A DNA stretch of 9,419 bases from Bacillota bacterium (GTDB lineage: Bacteria; Bacillota; Clostridia; Oscillospirales; Acutalibacteraceae): assembly GCA_009786275.1 (NCBI GenBank), contig WQTL01000454.1, positions 1 through 9,419 on the forward strand. Reading direction: 5' to 3'. The notes under the pieces were generated by a model. The model saw only the letters and a list, made by a program, of their open reading frames with translations, did no database searches and was not told the origin of the DNA. This document shows positions 1 through 6,448 of this stretch, in pieces; position 1 is the first letter of the stretch, and each line of letters opens with the position of its first letter. The position numbers were made by a program, and so were the translations under genes.

Positions 1-969
1 CTTGACGATCTCGCCGTGCACGTTGTTCACCCCGGCCTCGATCAGGGCGTGCTCGCCGGTCTGCTTCACCTGGGCCTCCACCTCGCGGCGGCATTTGTCG
101 AACAGCTCCTCCACCCGCGCCGGGTGGATGCGCCCGTCCAGTATGAGCTTTTCCAGTGTCCTGCGGGCGATCTCGCGCCGCACGGGGTCGAAGCACGAGA
201 CGGTAATCGCCTCGGGCGTGTCGTCGATGATGAGGTCCACGCCGGTGATGGTCTCCAGTGTGCGGATGTTGCGGCCCTCGCGGCCGATGATGCGGCCCTT
301 CATCTCGTCGCTGGGGAGCGTGACGACGCTGACGGTGGTCTCTGCCGAATGATCCGCCGCGCAGCGCTGAATGGCCGTGGCAATAATCTCCTTGGCCAGG
401 TTGTCCGATTCCTCGCGGGTCCTCTGCTCGCTGTCCATGACGCGCAGGGCCTTCTCGTGCTCCAGGTCGCTTTCCAGAATCTGCAGCAGGTGCTGCTTGG
501 CCTGCTCCTCGGTGAAGCCGGAGATGCGCTCGAGCATATCGAACTGGCTCTTCTTGATGGTCTCGATCTCGTCCAGGCGGGCGTCCGCCGATTTGATCTT
601 GGCCTGCAGCACGTCCTCCTTCTTCTCCAGGTTGTCCGAGCGCTTGTCCAGGGTCTCCTCCCGCTGGTTGATGCGGCGCTCCGCGCGCTGCACCTCGGCG
701 CGGCGTTCGCGCAGCTCGCGCTCGGCCTCGCCCCGCTGGCGGTGAATCTCGTCCCTGGCCTCCAGGATGGCCTCCTTCTTGCGGCTTTCGGCCTGCGCCA
801 GGGCGTCGTTCAGAATGCGCGCGGCCTCCGTTTCGGCCGAGCCGATTTTCTGTTCCGCCACAAGCTTGCGGTGTTCCTCACCCTTTTTATATGCCAAAAA
901 GGCCGCGCCCGCGCCCAGAACCAAAAGAACTGCTGAAACAGTGATAAATATCCAGATTGATATTTCCAT
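1..969 (-). CDS. rny: Ribonuclease Y, N-terminal part (cut by window start)
   Basis: RNase Y is the membrane-anchored endoribonuclease that starts mRNA decay in many Bacillota. Read on the minus strand from the ATG at 969-967, the frame stays open for 323 codons to the window edge. Residues about 3-24 form one transmembrane helix (ISIWIFITVSAVLLVLGAG). Residues about 27-190 are a charged, heptad-rich coiled coil. A KH RNA-binding domain follows, with the GXXG loop in GRIIGREGRNIR at residues 225-236. The frame ends just before the catalytic HD domain, so about 200 of the family's usual ~520 residues lie outside. No other ATG, GTG or TTG start is usable upstream. A GGGAGG (984-989) sits 14 bases before the ATG and a second purine run, AGAAGGA, abuts it, so the exact ribosome contact is uncertain. 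Membrane anchor, coil and KH domain are seen; nuclease function comes from family knowledge. Confidence 0.95.
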   Translation of the reverse strand, partial: MEISIWIFITVSAVLLVLGAGAAFLAYKKGEEHRKLVAEQKIGSAETEAARILNDALAQAESRKKEAILEARDEIHRQRGEAERELRERRAEVQRAERRINQREETLDKRSDNLEKKEDVLQAKIKSADARLDEIETIKKSQFDMLERISGFTEEQAKQHLLQILESDLEHEKALRVMDSEQRTREESDNLAKEIIATAIQRCAADHSAETTVSVVTLPSDEMKGRIIGREGRNIRTLETITGVDLIIDDTPEAITVSCFDPVRREIARRTLEKLILDGRIHPARVEELFDKCRREVEAQVKQTGEHALIEAGVNNVHGEIVK

Positions 970-1016
970 TCCTTCTGATAAATCCTCCCTTTCTGTATCG
1001 TGTTTTGCAATAAAAA

Positions 1017-1076
1017 TTGCCATTAATAGGCAAAAAGTCAATTGCTGATGTAAACATAGCCCTTCGGCAGAAGGCT
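1017..1076 (-). other. rny 5' leader with two small hairpins
   Basis: With transcription starting near 1087, rny has a leader of about 118 bases. It can form two small hairpins: 1058-1076 (AGCC-TTC pairing with GAA-GGCT, with one bulged G) and 1017-1033 (TTGCC pairing with GGCAA around a 7-base A/T loop). Both are weak and match no riboswitch I know. Their role, if any, could be mRNA stability or self-control of rny, which is speculation. Confidence 0.25.
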
Positions 1077-1093
1077 AAACACATCTAAAGTTC

Positions 1094-1122
1094 ATTATAC
1101 TGTATCTTTCGGGTTCTGTCAA
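1094..1122 (-). promoter_or_regulatory. Consensus sigma-A promoter of rny
   Basis: On the minus strand the -35 box is TTGACA (1122-1117) and the -10 box is TATAAT (1099-1094). Both are perfect matches to consensus and are separated by the optimal 17 bases. Two T-runs lie upstream (about 1146-1158) and could act as an UP-like element. The predicted start of transcription is near 1087. Confidence 0.9.
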
Positions 1123-1152
1123 GGGGCAGTTTGGGGATAACGCAAAAAAGTG

Positions 1153-1209
1153 AAAAAAGAAACGGCCCCCTCTGTCGCACCACGCCCGCTGCTCGCGCGG
1201 CAGAGGGGG
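1153..1209 (-). terminator. Possible intrinsic terminator facing rny
   Basis: The arms 1166-1178 and 1197-1209 pair over 13 positions (CCCCCTCTGTCGC with GCGGCAGAGGGGG, one G-T wobble) around an 18-base loop. On the minus strand the hairpin is followed after a short gap by TTTCTTTTTT, the layout of an intrinsic terminator. The plus-strand side has no T-tract. No minus-strand gene ending here is visible, because 1210-1317 is the start region of the rightward genes. It could insulate the rny promoter, or be a dispersed palindromic repeat that only resembles a terminator. Confidence 0.5.
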
Positions 1210-1232
1210 TGAAAAAGCCAAAACAGAGCCCC

Positions 1233-1249
1233 GCCGAAAATATTTCGGC
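1233..1249. promoter_or_regulatory. Inverted repeat just upstream of the rightward promoter
   Basis: GCCGAAA (1233-1239) and TTTCGGC (1243-1249) form a perfect 7-bp inverted repeat around ATA. It ends six bases before the -35 box of the rightward promoter, where a regulator could bind. The symmetry is seen; a function as operator is inferred. Confidence 0.3.
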
Positions 1250-1255
1250 CAGCCC

Positions 1256-1284
1256 TTGCATTCCCTCTCCGAACTTGCTATAAT
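1256..1284 (+). promoter_or_regulatory. Extended -10 sigma-A promoter for the rightward genes
   Basis: The -10 box TATAAT (1279-1284) is a perfect match and is preceded by TG one base away (TGC then TATAAT), the extended -10 pattern. A weak -35 box, TTGCAT (1256-1261), lies 17 bases upstream. Transcription should start near 1291, giving a leader of about 27 bases before the ATG at 1318. This is the only clear promoter I see for the plus-strand block. Confidence 0.85.
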
Positions 1285-1317
1285 ATATTGAATACCATTT
1301 TGGAAGGGGGGCTGAGC

Positions 1318-2988
1318 ATGGGCGCATCCACGCCGCTGACGAAAAAGCAAAAATTCCTCGCGGGCGTGGTCTGCTCGCTGATCGTACTGGAACTCCTTCC
1401 GCTCGCGCTGGGTCTGGGGCGCACGATTGACGGCCCCCTCTCCGATGTACTATGGGTCGCAAGCACTCTGGCTCAAATTTTGGTCCTGTTGAAATTTTTG
1501 CTGCCGGGCCGGGAACCTCGCAGAAAAAGGCTGGCCTGTCTGTTGGGCATTTCTCTTCTTGTGTCTTTGCTCAACTCGCTGGTTGGCGATATGCCCGACT
1601 TTGTGGAAACCATGTACGCTCAAATGCCGGGGTATGTGGCCGCATTTGCCTGGGGTTGCGGTATGATTTTTTCGACGCTCACCAAGCCGTTTTTTCCGCT
1701 GCTGTGCGGTGTTCTGCGTAAGCGGAGCCTGGAAAAATGGGCGGGCGCGTTCTCCGTCCTCGGGCTGGGAACCCTCTTGTTTGGACTCGGCTATTTATTA
1801 ATACAGGGCACCGCTGTCTGGCCCAGCATTATCATCGGTATGTTCATCGACACAGGCTATATTATTCTCTACTTTAACTGGCCCGTCTTATCGCGGCCTA
1901 TACTAGAAAAGGAGTCACCCTTCATGAAAATCACCTTCGAGAAAAATCTCACTCCCAAACAAAAGCCCGACCAGTCCGCCCTGGGCTTCGGTAAATACTT
2001 CACCGACCACATGTTCCTGATGAACTACGACGAGGGCGAGGGCTGGCACGACCCGCGCATCGTCCCCTACGGCCCCATCGCCCTGGAGCCCGCCGCCATG
2101 TGCCTGCACTACGGCCAGGAGGTCTTCGAGGGCATGAAGGCCTACCGCGGCGCGGACGGCCAGATCCGCCTGTTCCGCCCGGAGGAGAACATGGCGCGGC
2201 TGAACCTCTCCAACGGGCGCCTGTGCATCCCGCTGATCGACGAGGCCTTCGCCGTGCACGCCGTCGAGGAGCTAGTCAAGACCGACCGGGAGTGGATCCC
2301 CGCGCAGGACGGCACCTCGCTGTACATCCGGCCCTTCATCTTCGCCATTGACCCCCAGGTGGGCGTGCACCCGGCGGACCACCTGATCTTCTGCGTCATC
2401 CTCAGCCCCGTGGGGGCCTACTATCCCGAGGGCCTCAACCCCGTGAAAATCTTCGTGGAAGAAAATTACGTGCGCGCGGTGAAGGGGGGCCTGGGCTTCA
2501 CCAAGGCCGCCGCCAACTACGCCAGTTCCCTCAAGGCCCAGCAGGAGGCCCAGGCGCAGGGCTTTTCCCAGGTGCTGTGGCTGGACGGCATCGAGCGCAA
2601 GTACATCGAGGAAGTGGGCACGATGAACGTGTTCTTCGTCCTCGACGACGAAATCGTGACCCCGGCTCTGCAAGGCAGTATCCTCGGCGGCATCACCCGC
2701 AAGAGCTGCATCGACATCCTGCGCGGCTGGGGCTACACGGTCGCCGAGCGCCCCCTGGCCCTCGAGGAAGTCATCGCGGCCGCCAAGGCAGGGCGTCTGA
2801 AGGAGGCCTTCGGCTCCGGCACGGCGGCGGTGGTGTCGCCCATCGGCTCGCTGCACTGCGCCGGGGAGGACCTCACCATCAACAACGGCGAAATCGGCGC
2901 GCTATCCCAGCGGCTCTATGACGAACTCACCGGCATCCAATGGGGCAAGGTGGCCGATACCCGCGGCTGGACGAAAATTATCGCATAA
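1318..2988 (+). CDS. Fused frame: six-helix membrane domain plus branched-chain aminotransferase
   Basis: One uninterrupted frame of 556 codons runs from the ATG at 1318, which has an AAGGGGGG ribosome binding site 6 bases upstream. An upstream TTG at 1288 was rejected because it lies before the predicted transcription start. Residues 1-202 are an unrecognised hydrophobic domain with about six helices (roughly 14-34, 42-62, 72-90, 105-133, 142-163 and 166-186). It begins with KKQK, and loops hold RREPRRK-like and RKR positive clusters, which suggests both ends are cytosolic. From residue 203 the frame becomes a complete aminotransferase. Base composition changes too: 1801-1860 is 52% GC and 2161-2220 is 70%. 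It could be a true membrane-tethered enzyme, or two genes whose separating stop was lost. An out-of-frame TAG at 1904-1906, right before the internal ribosome binding site, fits lost separation. I do not recognise the membrane domain's family. Confidence 0.6.
   Translation: MGASTPLTKKQKFLAGVVCSLIVLELLPLALGLGRTIDGPLSDVLWVASTLAQILVLLKFLLPGREPRRKRLACLLGISLLVSLLNSLVGDMPDFVETMYAQMPGYVAAFAWGCGMIFSTLTKPFFPLLCGVLRKRSLEKWAGAFSVLGLGTLLFGLGYLLIQGTAVWPSIIIGMFIDTGYIILYFNWPVLSRPILEKESPFMKITFEKNLTPKQKPDQSALGFGKYFTDHMFLMNYDEGEGWHDPRIVPYGPIALEPAAMCLHYGQEVFEGMKAYRGADGQIRLFRPEENMARLNLSNGRLCIPLIDEAFAVHAVEELVKTDREWIPAQDGTSLYIRPFIFAIDPQVGVHPADHLIFCVILSPVGAYYPEGLNPVKIFVEENYVRAVKGGLGFTKAAANYASSLKAQQEAQAQGFSQVLWLDGIERKYIEEVGTMNVFFVLDDEIVTPALQGSILGGITRKSCIDILRGWGYTVAERPLALEEVIAAAKAGRLKEAFGSGTAAVVSPIGSLHCAGEDLTINNGEIGALSQRLYDELTGIQWGKVADTRGWTKIIA
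1908..1914 (+). promoter_or_regulatory. Internal ribosome binding site at the normal ilvE start
   Basis: AAAGGAG lies 9 bases before the ATG at 1924, which is where aminotransferases of this family normally begin. It decides the start question: whatever the upstream domain does, a free 354-residue aminotransferase can be translated from the same mRNA. Confidence 0.75.
1924..2988 (+). CDS. ilvE: Branched-chain amino acid aminotransferase
   Basis: This PLP enzyme interconverts leucine, isoleucine and valine with their 2-oxo acids, using glutamate/2-oxoglutarate as partner, as the last step of branched-chain synthesis. From the ATG at 1924 it has 354 residues, the usual length for the longer, eukaryote-like branch of fold-type IV aminotransferases. 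Seen motifs are YGQEVFEGMKAYRG (63-76), YIRPFIFA (134-141) and KGGLGFTKAAANYA (187-200). K194 there is the expected Schiff-base lysine. YIEEVGTMN (227-235) contains E230, expected to contact the pyridine nitrogen of PLP. The C-terminal FGSGTAAVVSPIG segment is also typical. Nothing is missing, so it should be active and cytosolic when made from this start. It is also the C-terminal domain of the longer frame beginning at 1318. No T-box or leader peptide is visible upstream. Confidence 0.93.
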   Translation: MKITFEKNLTPKQKPDQSALGFGKYFTDHMFLMNYDEGEGWHDPRIVPYGPIALEPAAMCLHYGQEVFEGMKAYRGADGQIRLFRPEENMARLNLSNGRLCIPLIDEAFAVHAVEELVKTDREWIPAQDGTSLYIRPFIFAIDPQVGVHPADHLIFCVILSPVGAYYPEGLNPVKIFVEENYVRAVKGGLGFTKAAANYASSLKAQQEAQAQGFSQVLWLDGIERKYIEEVGTMNVFFVLDDEIVTPALQGSILGGITRKSCIDILRGWGYTVAERPLALEEVIAAAKAGRLKEAFGSGTAAVVSPIGSLHCAGEDLTINNGEIGALSQRLYDELTGIQWGKVADTRGWTKIIA

Positions 2989-2993
2989 ACGAT

Positions 2994-3024
2994 CTGTAGG
3001 GGCGGCTGCCCACAGCCGCCCGCC
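2994..3024. repeat. 31-bp hairpin repeat, copy 1
   Basis: This starts CTGTAGGGGCGGCTG and ends CAGCCGCCCGCC. Inside, GGGCGGCTG pairs perfectly with CAGCCGCCC around a CCCA loop. It begins 5 bases after the aminotransferase stop and is identical over 31 bp to the copy at 3255-3285. No T-tract follows, so it is not a standard terminator. It resembles REP-like dispersed palindromes found between genes in many bacteria. Confidence 0.85.
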
Positions 3025-3055
3025 CATTAATTAAAACATGTAGGAGGAACCCGTC

Positions 3056-3247
3056 ATGGCCAAACTGCGCACCTTCATCCAAGAGAACAGCGACGTCATC
3101 TGGCCGGCGCTGTGCCTGTTCTTCTGCGTCCTGGCGATCATCTTCGCCGCGCTGAAGCACATCAACGTCGTCGAAATCGAGGACAGCCCGGGGGCCTCGG
3201 TCAACATTTCCGGGAACAAGCGCGTGCTCAAGATCAACCAGGATTAA
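3056..3247 (+). CDS. Small single-span membrane protein, unknown function
   Basis: A 63-residue protein starting at an ATG with AGGAGG (3042-3047) 8 bases upstream, a strong ribosome binding site that supports it being a real gene. Residues about 14-33 (VIWPALCLFFCVLAIIFAAL) form one hydrophobic helix with two cysteines, C20 and C24. The first 13 residues are polar and mildly basic. The last 30 are hydrophilic and end in a short stretch with beta-strand character, ASVNISGNKRVLKINQD. There is no cleavage motif typical of a secreted protein, so it is probably membrane-anchored with a small soluble tail. I do not recognise a family. It sits between ilvE and the IleRS-like gene, with the same 31-bp repeat on both sides. 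Whether it works with either neighbour cannot be told from sequence. Confidence 0.75.
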   Translation: MAKLRTFIQENSDVIWPALCLFFCVLAIIFAALKHINVVEIEDSPGASVNISGNKRVLKINQD

Positions 3248-3254
3248 GCGAGCA

Positions 3255-3285
3255 CTGTAGGGGCGGCTGCCCACAGCCGCCCGCC
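3255..3285. repeat. 31-bp hairpin repeat, copy 2
   Basis: Identical over all 31 bases to the copy at 2994-3024 and in the same orientation, 261 bp downstream. It begins 7 bases after the stop of the small membrane protein gene and ends 25 bases before the next start codon. The flanking bases differ between copies, so the repeat boundary is sharp. Confidence 0.85.
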
Positions 3286-3310
3286 TAAAACCTATTTTCA
3301 GGAGAAACCC

Positions 3311-6300
3311 ATGGAAAAACAAGACCTCATCCGCGAAGAACATGAAATCTTAAATTTCTGGGAAGAAAACCAGTGCTTCCAAAGGCTCAAAGAACAGGCC
3401 GCCGGGCTGCCCATGTTCAGGTTCATCGACGGCCCCATCACGGCCAACAACCCCATGGGCATCCACCACGCCTGGGGGCGCAGCCTGAAGGATATCTATA
3501 TCAGGTATAAGTTCCTGCGGGGCTTCGATTGCCGCTGCCAGAACGGCTTCGATTCCCAGGGCCTGTGGGTGGAGGTCGGCGTGGAAAAGGAGCTGGGCTT
3601 CGCCTCCAAGCGGGACATCGAGGCCTACGGCCTGGACAAGTTCACCGAGCACTGCAAGCAGCGCGTGCGGCACTTCGCGGGCGTCATCGCCGAGCAGTCC
3701 AAGCGCCTGGGCCAGTGGATGGACTGGGGCAGCGACTACTTCACCAACACCGACGAGAACATCCAGGGCATCTGGTATTTTCTCAAAAAGTGCCATGACA
3801 GCGGCTGGCTGCGGCAGGAATACAAGCCCATGCCCTGGTGCCCCCGCTGCGGCACCTCCCTCAGCGAGCACGAGATGACCGGCTCCTACCAATTCATGAC
3901 CCACGACTCGGTGTTCTTCCAGCTGCCAATTGAAGGCAAGGATTTCAATATCCTCGTCTGGACCACCACTCCCTGGACGCTTTCTTCGAACGTCGCGCTT
4001 GCCGTCAATCCCGATACCGACTACGTAAAGGTGCGCCTCAAGAGCCAGGATACGCCTGTCATTCTGGCGAAAAACGCCATCAAGCAGCTGGGTGAGGACA
4101 AACTCGAAGTCCTGGAGGTGTTCAAAGGCGAAACGCTTGTGGGCTTGAACTATGAAACCTGCTTTAACGAATTACCTCCGCTGCAATTTATCCATCGAGT
4201 GGTCGCCTGGGAGGATGTAGGCGCCGACGAGGGCACGGGCGTGGTGCACATCGCCCCGGGCTGCGGCGCGGAGGACTTCCAGCTGGGCCTGCGCGAGAAC
4301 CTGCCGCAGGTCATGCCCGTGGACGACTTGGGCATCTTCAAACCCTTTTTCGGCTTTTTCACAGGAAAAAGCAGCGGCGCCATCGCGGGTGAAGTTTTTG
4401 AAGAGCTGACGAAGCGCGGCAAACTGTACAAGGTCGAGCCCCACGAACACAGCTACCCCGTCTGCTGGCGCTGCAAAACCCCGGTGATCTTCCGCCTGGT
4501 CCCCGCCTGGTACATTGCCACGGAAGAGCTAAAACCACGCCTGCTCGCCGCCGCGCGCAAGGTCAAGTGGGAGCCCGAATCCGGCGGCCGCCGCATGGAG
4601 GACTGGCTGACCAACATGGGCGACTGGAACATCAGCCGCAAGCGCTACTACGGCCTGCCGCTGCCCTTCTACCCCTGTTCCTGCGGCGAGCTGACGGTGG
4701 TAGGCTCAAAAGAGGAACTCGCCTCCCTCAGCCTTGAACCCTCCCCCCTGATCCCTGAATTGCACAGGCCCTGGATCGACGGCATCGAGATCACCTGCCC
4801 GCGCTGCGGCAAGCCCGTCAAGCGCATCTCCGATACCGGCGACGTCTGGCTGGACGCGGGCATCGTGCCCTATTCCACCCTGGGCTATTTCAGCGACAGG
4901 CAGGCCTGGGCGCGCAATTTCCCCGCCGAGTGGGTGACGGAGGCCAACGAGCAGGTGCGCCTGTGGTTCTACTCCATGCTCTTCATGAGCGTCGTGCTGG
5001 AGGACCGCCCGCCCTACGAGCATGTGATATGCCACTCCATGGTGATCAAGGAGGACGGCGGCAAGTTCAGCAAAACCGGCTATATGATCCAGTTCGACGA
5101 GGCCGCCGAGGAGATCGGCAGCGATTCCGTCCGCTACCTCTTCGCCGGGGCCCCCATCACCAGCGACGTGCGCTTCGGCTTCACCCTGGGCGACGAAGCC
5201 CGCCGCAAGCTGCTGGGATTTAGAAATATTTTCACCTTTTTCGATACGTACTATCAGATCGACAAGCCCGACCTGGCCGGCTATCAACCAAAAGATCTCT
5301 GCGCCCTGGACACCTGGCTCCTCCTGCGCACGAATGCGTTCATCGAAAGCGCAACCAGGCTCATGGACAGCTATAAGGCCTTCACTCTGGTGAAGGAATT
5401 CGAGCTCTACGTGGAGGACGTGTCCAACTGGTACATCCGCCTGAACCGGCGGCGCTTCTGGAAGGCCGGCGGCGCCGAGGACAAGCGCGCGGCCTATTAC
5501 AGCCTCTACTTCGCCTTAAAATCAGCGTCTCAGGTCATGGCCCCCATCATCCCCTTCCAGACGGAGGCCATCTGGCAGAAGCTTGTGCGGGAAATCGAGC
5601 CCGAAGCGCCCGTTTCGATTCACCTGAGCACATGGCCGCAGCCCCTGCCCGATATCGAATACGATGGATTGCTTGCGTCCACTGCTCTTGTGCGCGATTT
5701 GATTGCTACGGCCCTGCGCCTGCGAAATGAAAATAATTTGAAGGTCCGTCAACCGTTGCAGACACTATATATTGTGTTTGACGATACCGCGCAAGCCGAC
5801 TTGCGGATGTTTGAACCGCAAATTCTCAGCGAACTCAATGTGAAAGAGCTGCGCTTTCTGGATAGCGCACAGGAGCTGCAAGTGGAATTCCCGGTCCTGA
5901 ATTTCAAAGTCGCCGGGGCGATCCTGAAGCAGCGCGTCAACGAGTTCAAGAATTATTTGCAAGCAAGCGGCTCAAGCGATATCGTGCGGCAAGTCAAAGC
6001 CTCTGGCGAAGTCAATGTGGAGGGCTGGGGCACATTACCCGCCGATATGTTTACCCTGCAAAGCAAATCAAAGCCCGGCATCGTTATTACAACTTGCAAG
6101 AGTGATGCGCTGACCATGCGGGACGCCCTCACCGTGGCCCTGGACATCGAGCTCACCGACGAGCTGCGCCGCGAGGGCGCCGTGCGCGACGTCATCCGCC
6201 AGATCCAGACCCTGCGAAAAGAGGCCGGCTACGCCGTGGAGCAGCGCATCCGGCTGGGCGTTTCCCCGGCGTCCATCGTGGCCGATGCCAAAGATCACGT

Positions 6301-6418
6301 CATGGCAGAAACCCTCGCCGATGCCCTCGCCGAGCACCTCCCCGCCCCCGATATCACCCGGGAAATCGACGTCGCCGGGGAAAAAATCACGCTGGAAATT
6401 TCAAAAATTAAGCATTAA
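3311..6418 (+). CDS. ileS: Isoleucyl-tRNA synthetase-like class I aminoacyl-tRNA synthetase
   Basis: This 1035-residue protein should attach isoleucine to its tRNA; the length fits the long, type 2 IleRS. An AGGAG site 6 bases upstream supports the ATG at 3311. The Rossmann half carries PMGIHHAWGR (48-57) where PxxHYGH-type HIGH motifs normally lie, so the signature reads H53-A-W-G56. Zinc-type cysteines appear at CPRC (177-180), CWRC (385-388), CSC (456-458) and CPRC (496-499). The CP1 editing domain has WTTTPWTLSSN (217-227) and GTGVVHIAPGCGAEDF (308-323), including the expected editing aspartate. WNISRKRYYG (439-448) is conserved. The KMSKS loop reads KFSKT (585-589). An anticodon-binding helical domain and C-terminal region (about 665-1035) follow. 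The signatures mark a divergent branch, so isoleucine specificity is likely, not proven. GC swings from 43% (4141-4200) to 75% (4201-4260) inside the gene. No T-box precedes it. Confidence 0.85.
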   Translation: MEKQDLIREEHEILNFWEENQCFQRLKEQAAGLPMFRFIDGPITANNPMGIHHAWGRSLKDIYIRYKFLRGFDCRCQNGFDSQGLWVEVGVEKELGFASKRDIEAYGLDKFTEHCKQRVRHFAGVIAEQSKRLGQWMDWGSDYFTNTDENIQGIWYFLKKCHDSGWLRQEYKPMPWCPRCGTSLSEHEMTGSYQFMTHDSVFFQLPIEGKDFNILVWTTTPWTLSSNVALAVNPDTDYVKVRLKSQDTPVILAKNAIKQLGEDKLEVLEVFKGETLVGLNYETCFNELPPLQFIHRVVAWEDVGADEGTGVVHIAPGCGAEDFQLGLRENLPQVMPVDDLGIFKPFFGFFTGKSSGAIAGEVFEELTKRGKLYKVEPHEHSYPVCWRCKTPVIFRLVPAWYIATEELKPRLLAAARKVKWEPESGGRRMEDWLTNMGDWNISRKRYYGLPLPFYPCSCGELTVVGSKEELASLSLEPSPLIPELHRPWIDGIEITCPRCGKPVKRISDTGDVWLDAGIVPYSTLGYFSDRQAWARNFPAEWVTEANEQVRLWFYSMLFMSVVLEDRPPYEHVICHSMVIKEDGGKFSKTGYMIQFDEAAEEIGSDSVRYLFAGAPITSDVRFGFTLGDEARRKLLGFRNIFTFFDTYYQIDKPDLAGYQPKDLCALDTWLLLRTNAFIESATRLMDSYKAFTLVKEFELYVEDVSNWYIRLNRRRFWKAGGAEDKRAAYYSLYFALKSASQVMAPIIPFQTEAIWQKLVREIEPEAPVSIHLSTWPQPLPDIEYDGLLASTALVRDLIATALRLRNENNLKVRQPLQTLYIVFDDTAQADLRMFEPQILSELNVKELRFLDSAQELQVEFPVLNFKVAGAILKQRVNEFKNYLQASGSSDIVRQVKASGEVNVEGWGTLPADMFTLQSKSKPGIVITTCKSDALTMRDALTVALDIELTDELRREGAVRDVIRQIQTLRKEAGYAVEQRIRLGVSPASIVADAKDHVMAETLADALAEHLPAPDITREIDVAGEKITLEISKIKH

Positions 6419-6437
6419 GAATTAAGCATTAAGCATT
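6407..6437. repeat. 7-bp tandem repeat at the end of ileS
   Basis: Four consecutive 7-bp units (ATTAAGC, ATTAAGA, ATTAAGC, ATTAAGC) plus a partial ATT. The array supplies the last codons and TAA stop of the IleRS-like gene and fills most of the gap to the next gene. Every unit carries TAA, so the stop is preserved even if copy number changes. Such heptamer arrays resemble the short tandemly repeated sequences known from cyanobacteria and some other bacteria. Confidence 0.85.
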
Positions 6438-6448
6438 GGGAGGACATC

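Noticed and set aside
16..936. A long plus-strand open frame of 306 codons across the first kilobase
   Set aside because: It lies opposite rny, whose minus-strand translation has a clear membrane helix, coiled coil and KH domain. The plus-strand product is Leu/Ala/Val-rich with no recognisable motif, typical of an antisense shadow in GC-rich DNA.
1288..1317. TTG at 1288 as the start of the membrane-aminotransferase frame
   Set aside because: It lies at or before the predicted transcription start (about 1291) and has no ribosome binding site; the ATG at 1318 has AAGGGGGG at good spacing.
2994..3024. The hairpin repeat as an intrinsic terminator after ilvE
   Set aside because: The stem is strong but is followed by CATTAATTAAAAC with no T-tract, and the same holds for the second copy.
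2994..3285. The paired repeats as a CRISPR array or phage attachment sites
   Set aside because: There are only two copies, the spacer is a 230-bp coding segment, and no integrase, cas gene or tRNA is present.
3248..3310. T-box or other riboswitch before the IleRS-like gene
   Set aside because: Only 63 bases separate it from the previous gene, and these are filled by the 31-bp repeat and the ribosome binding site; a T-box needs far more space.
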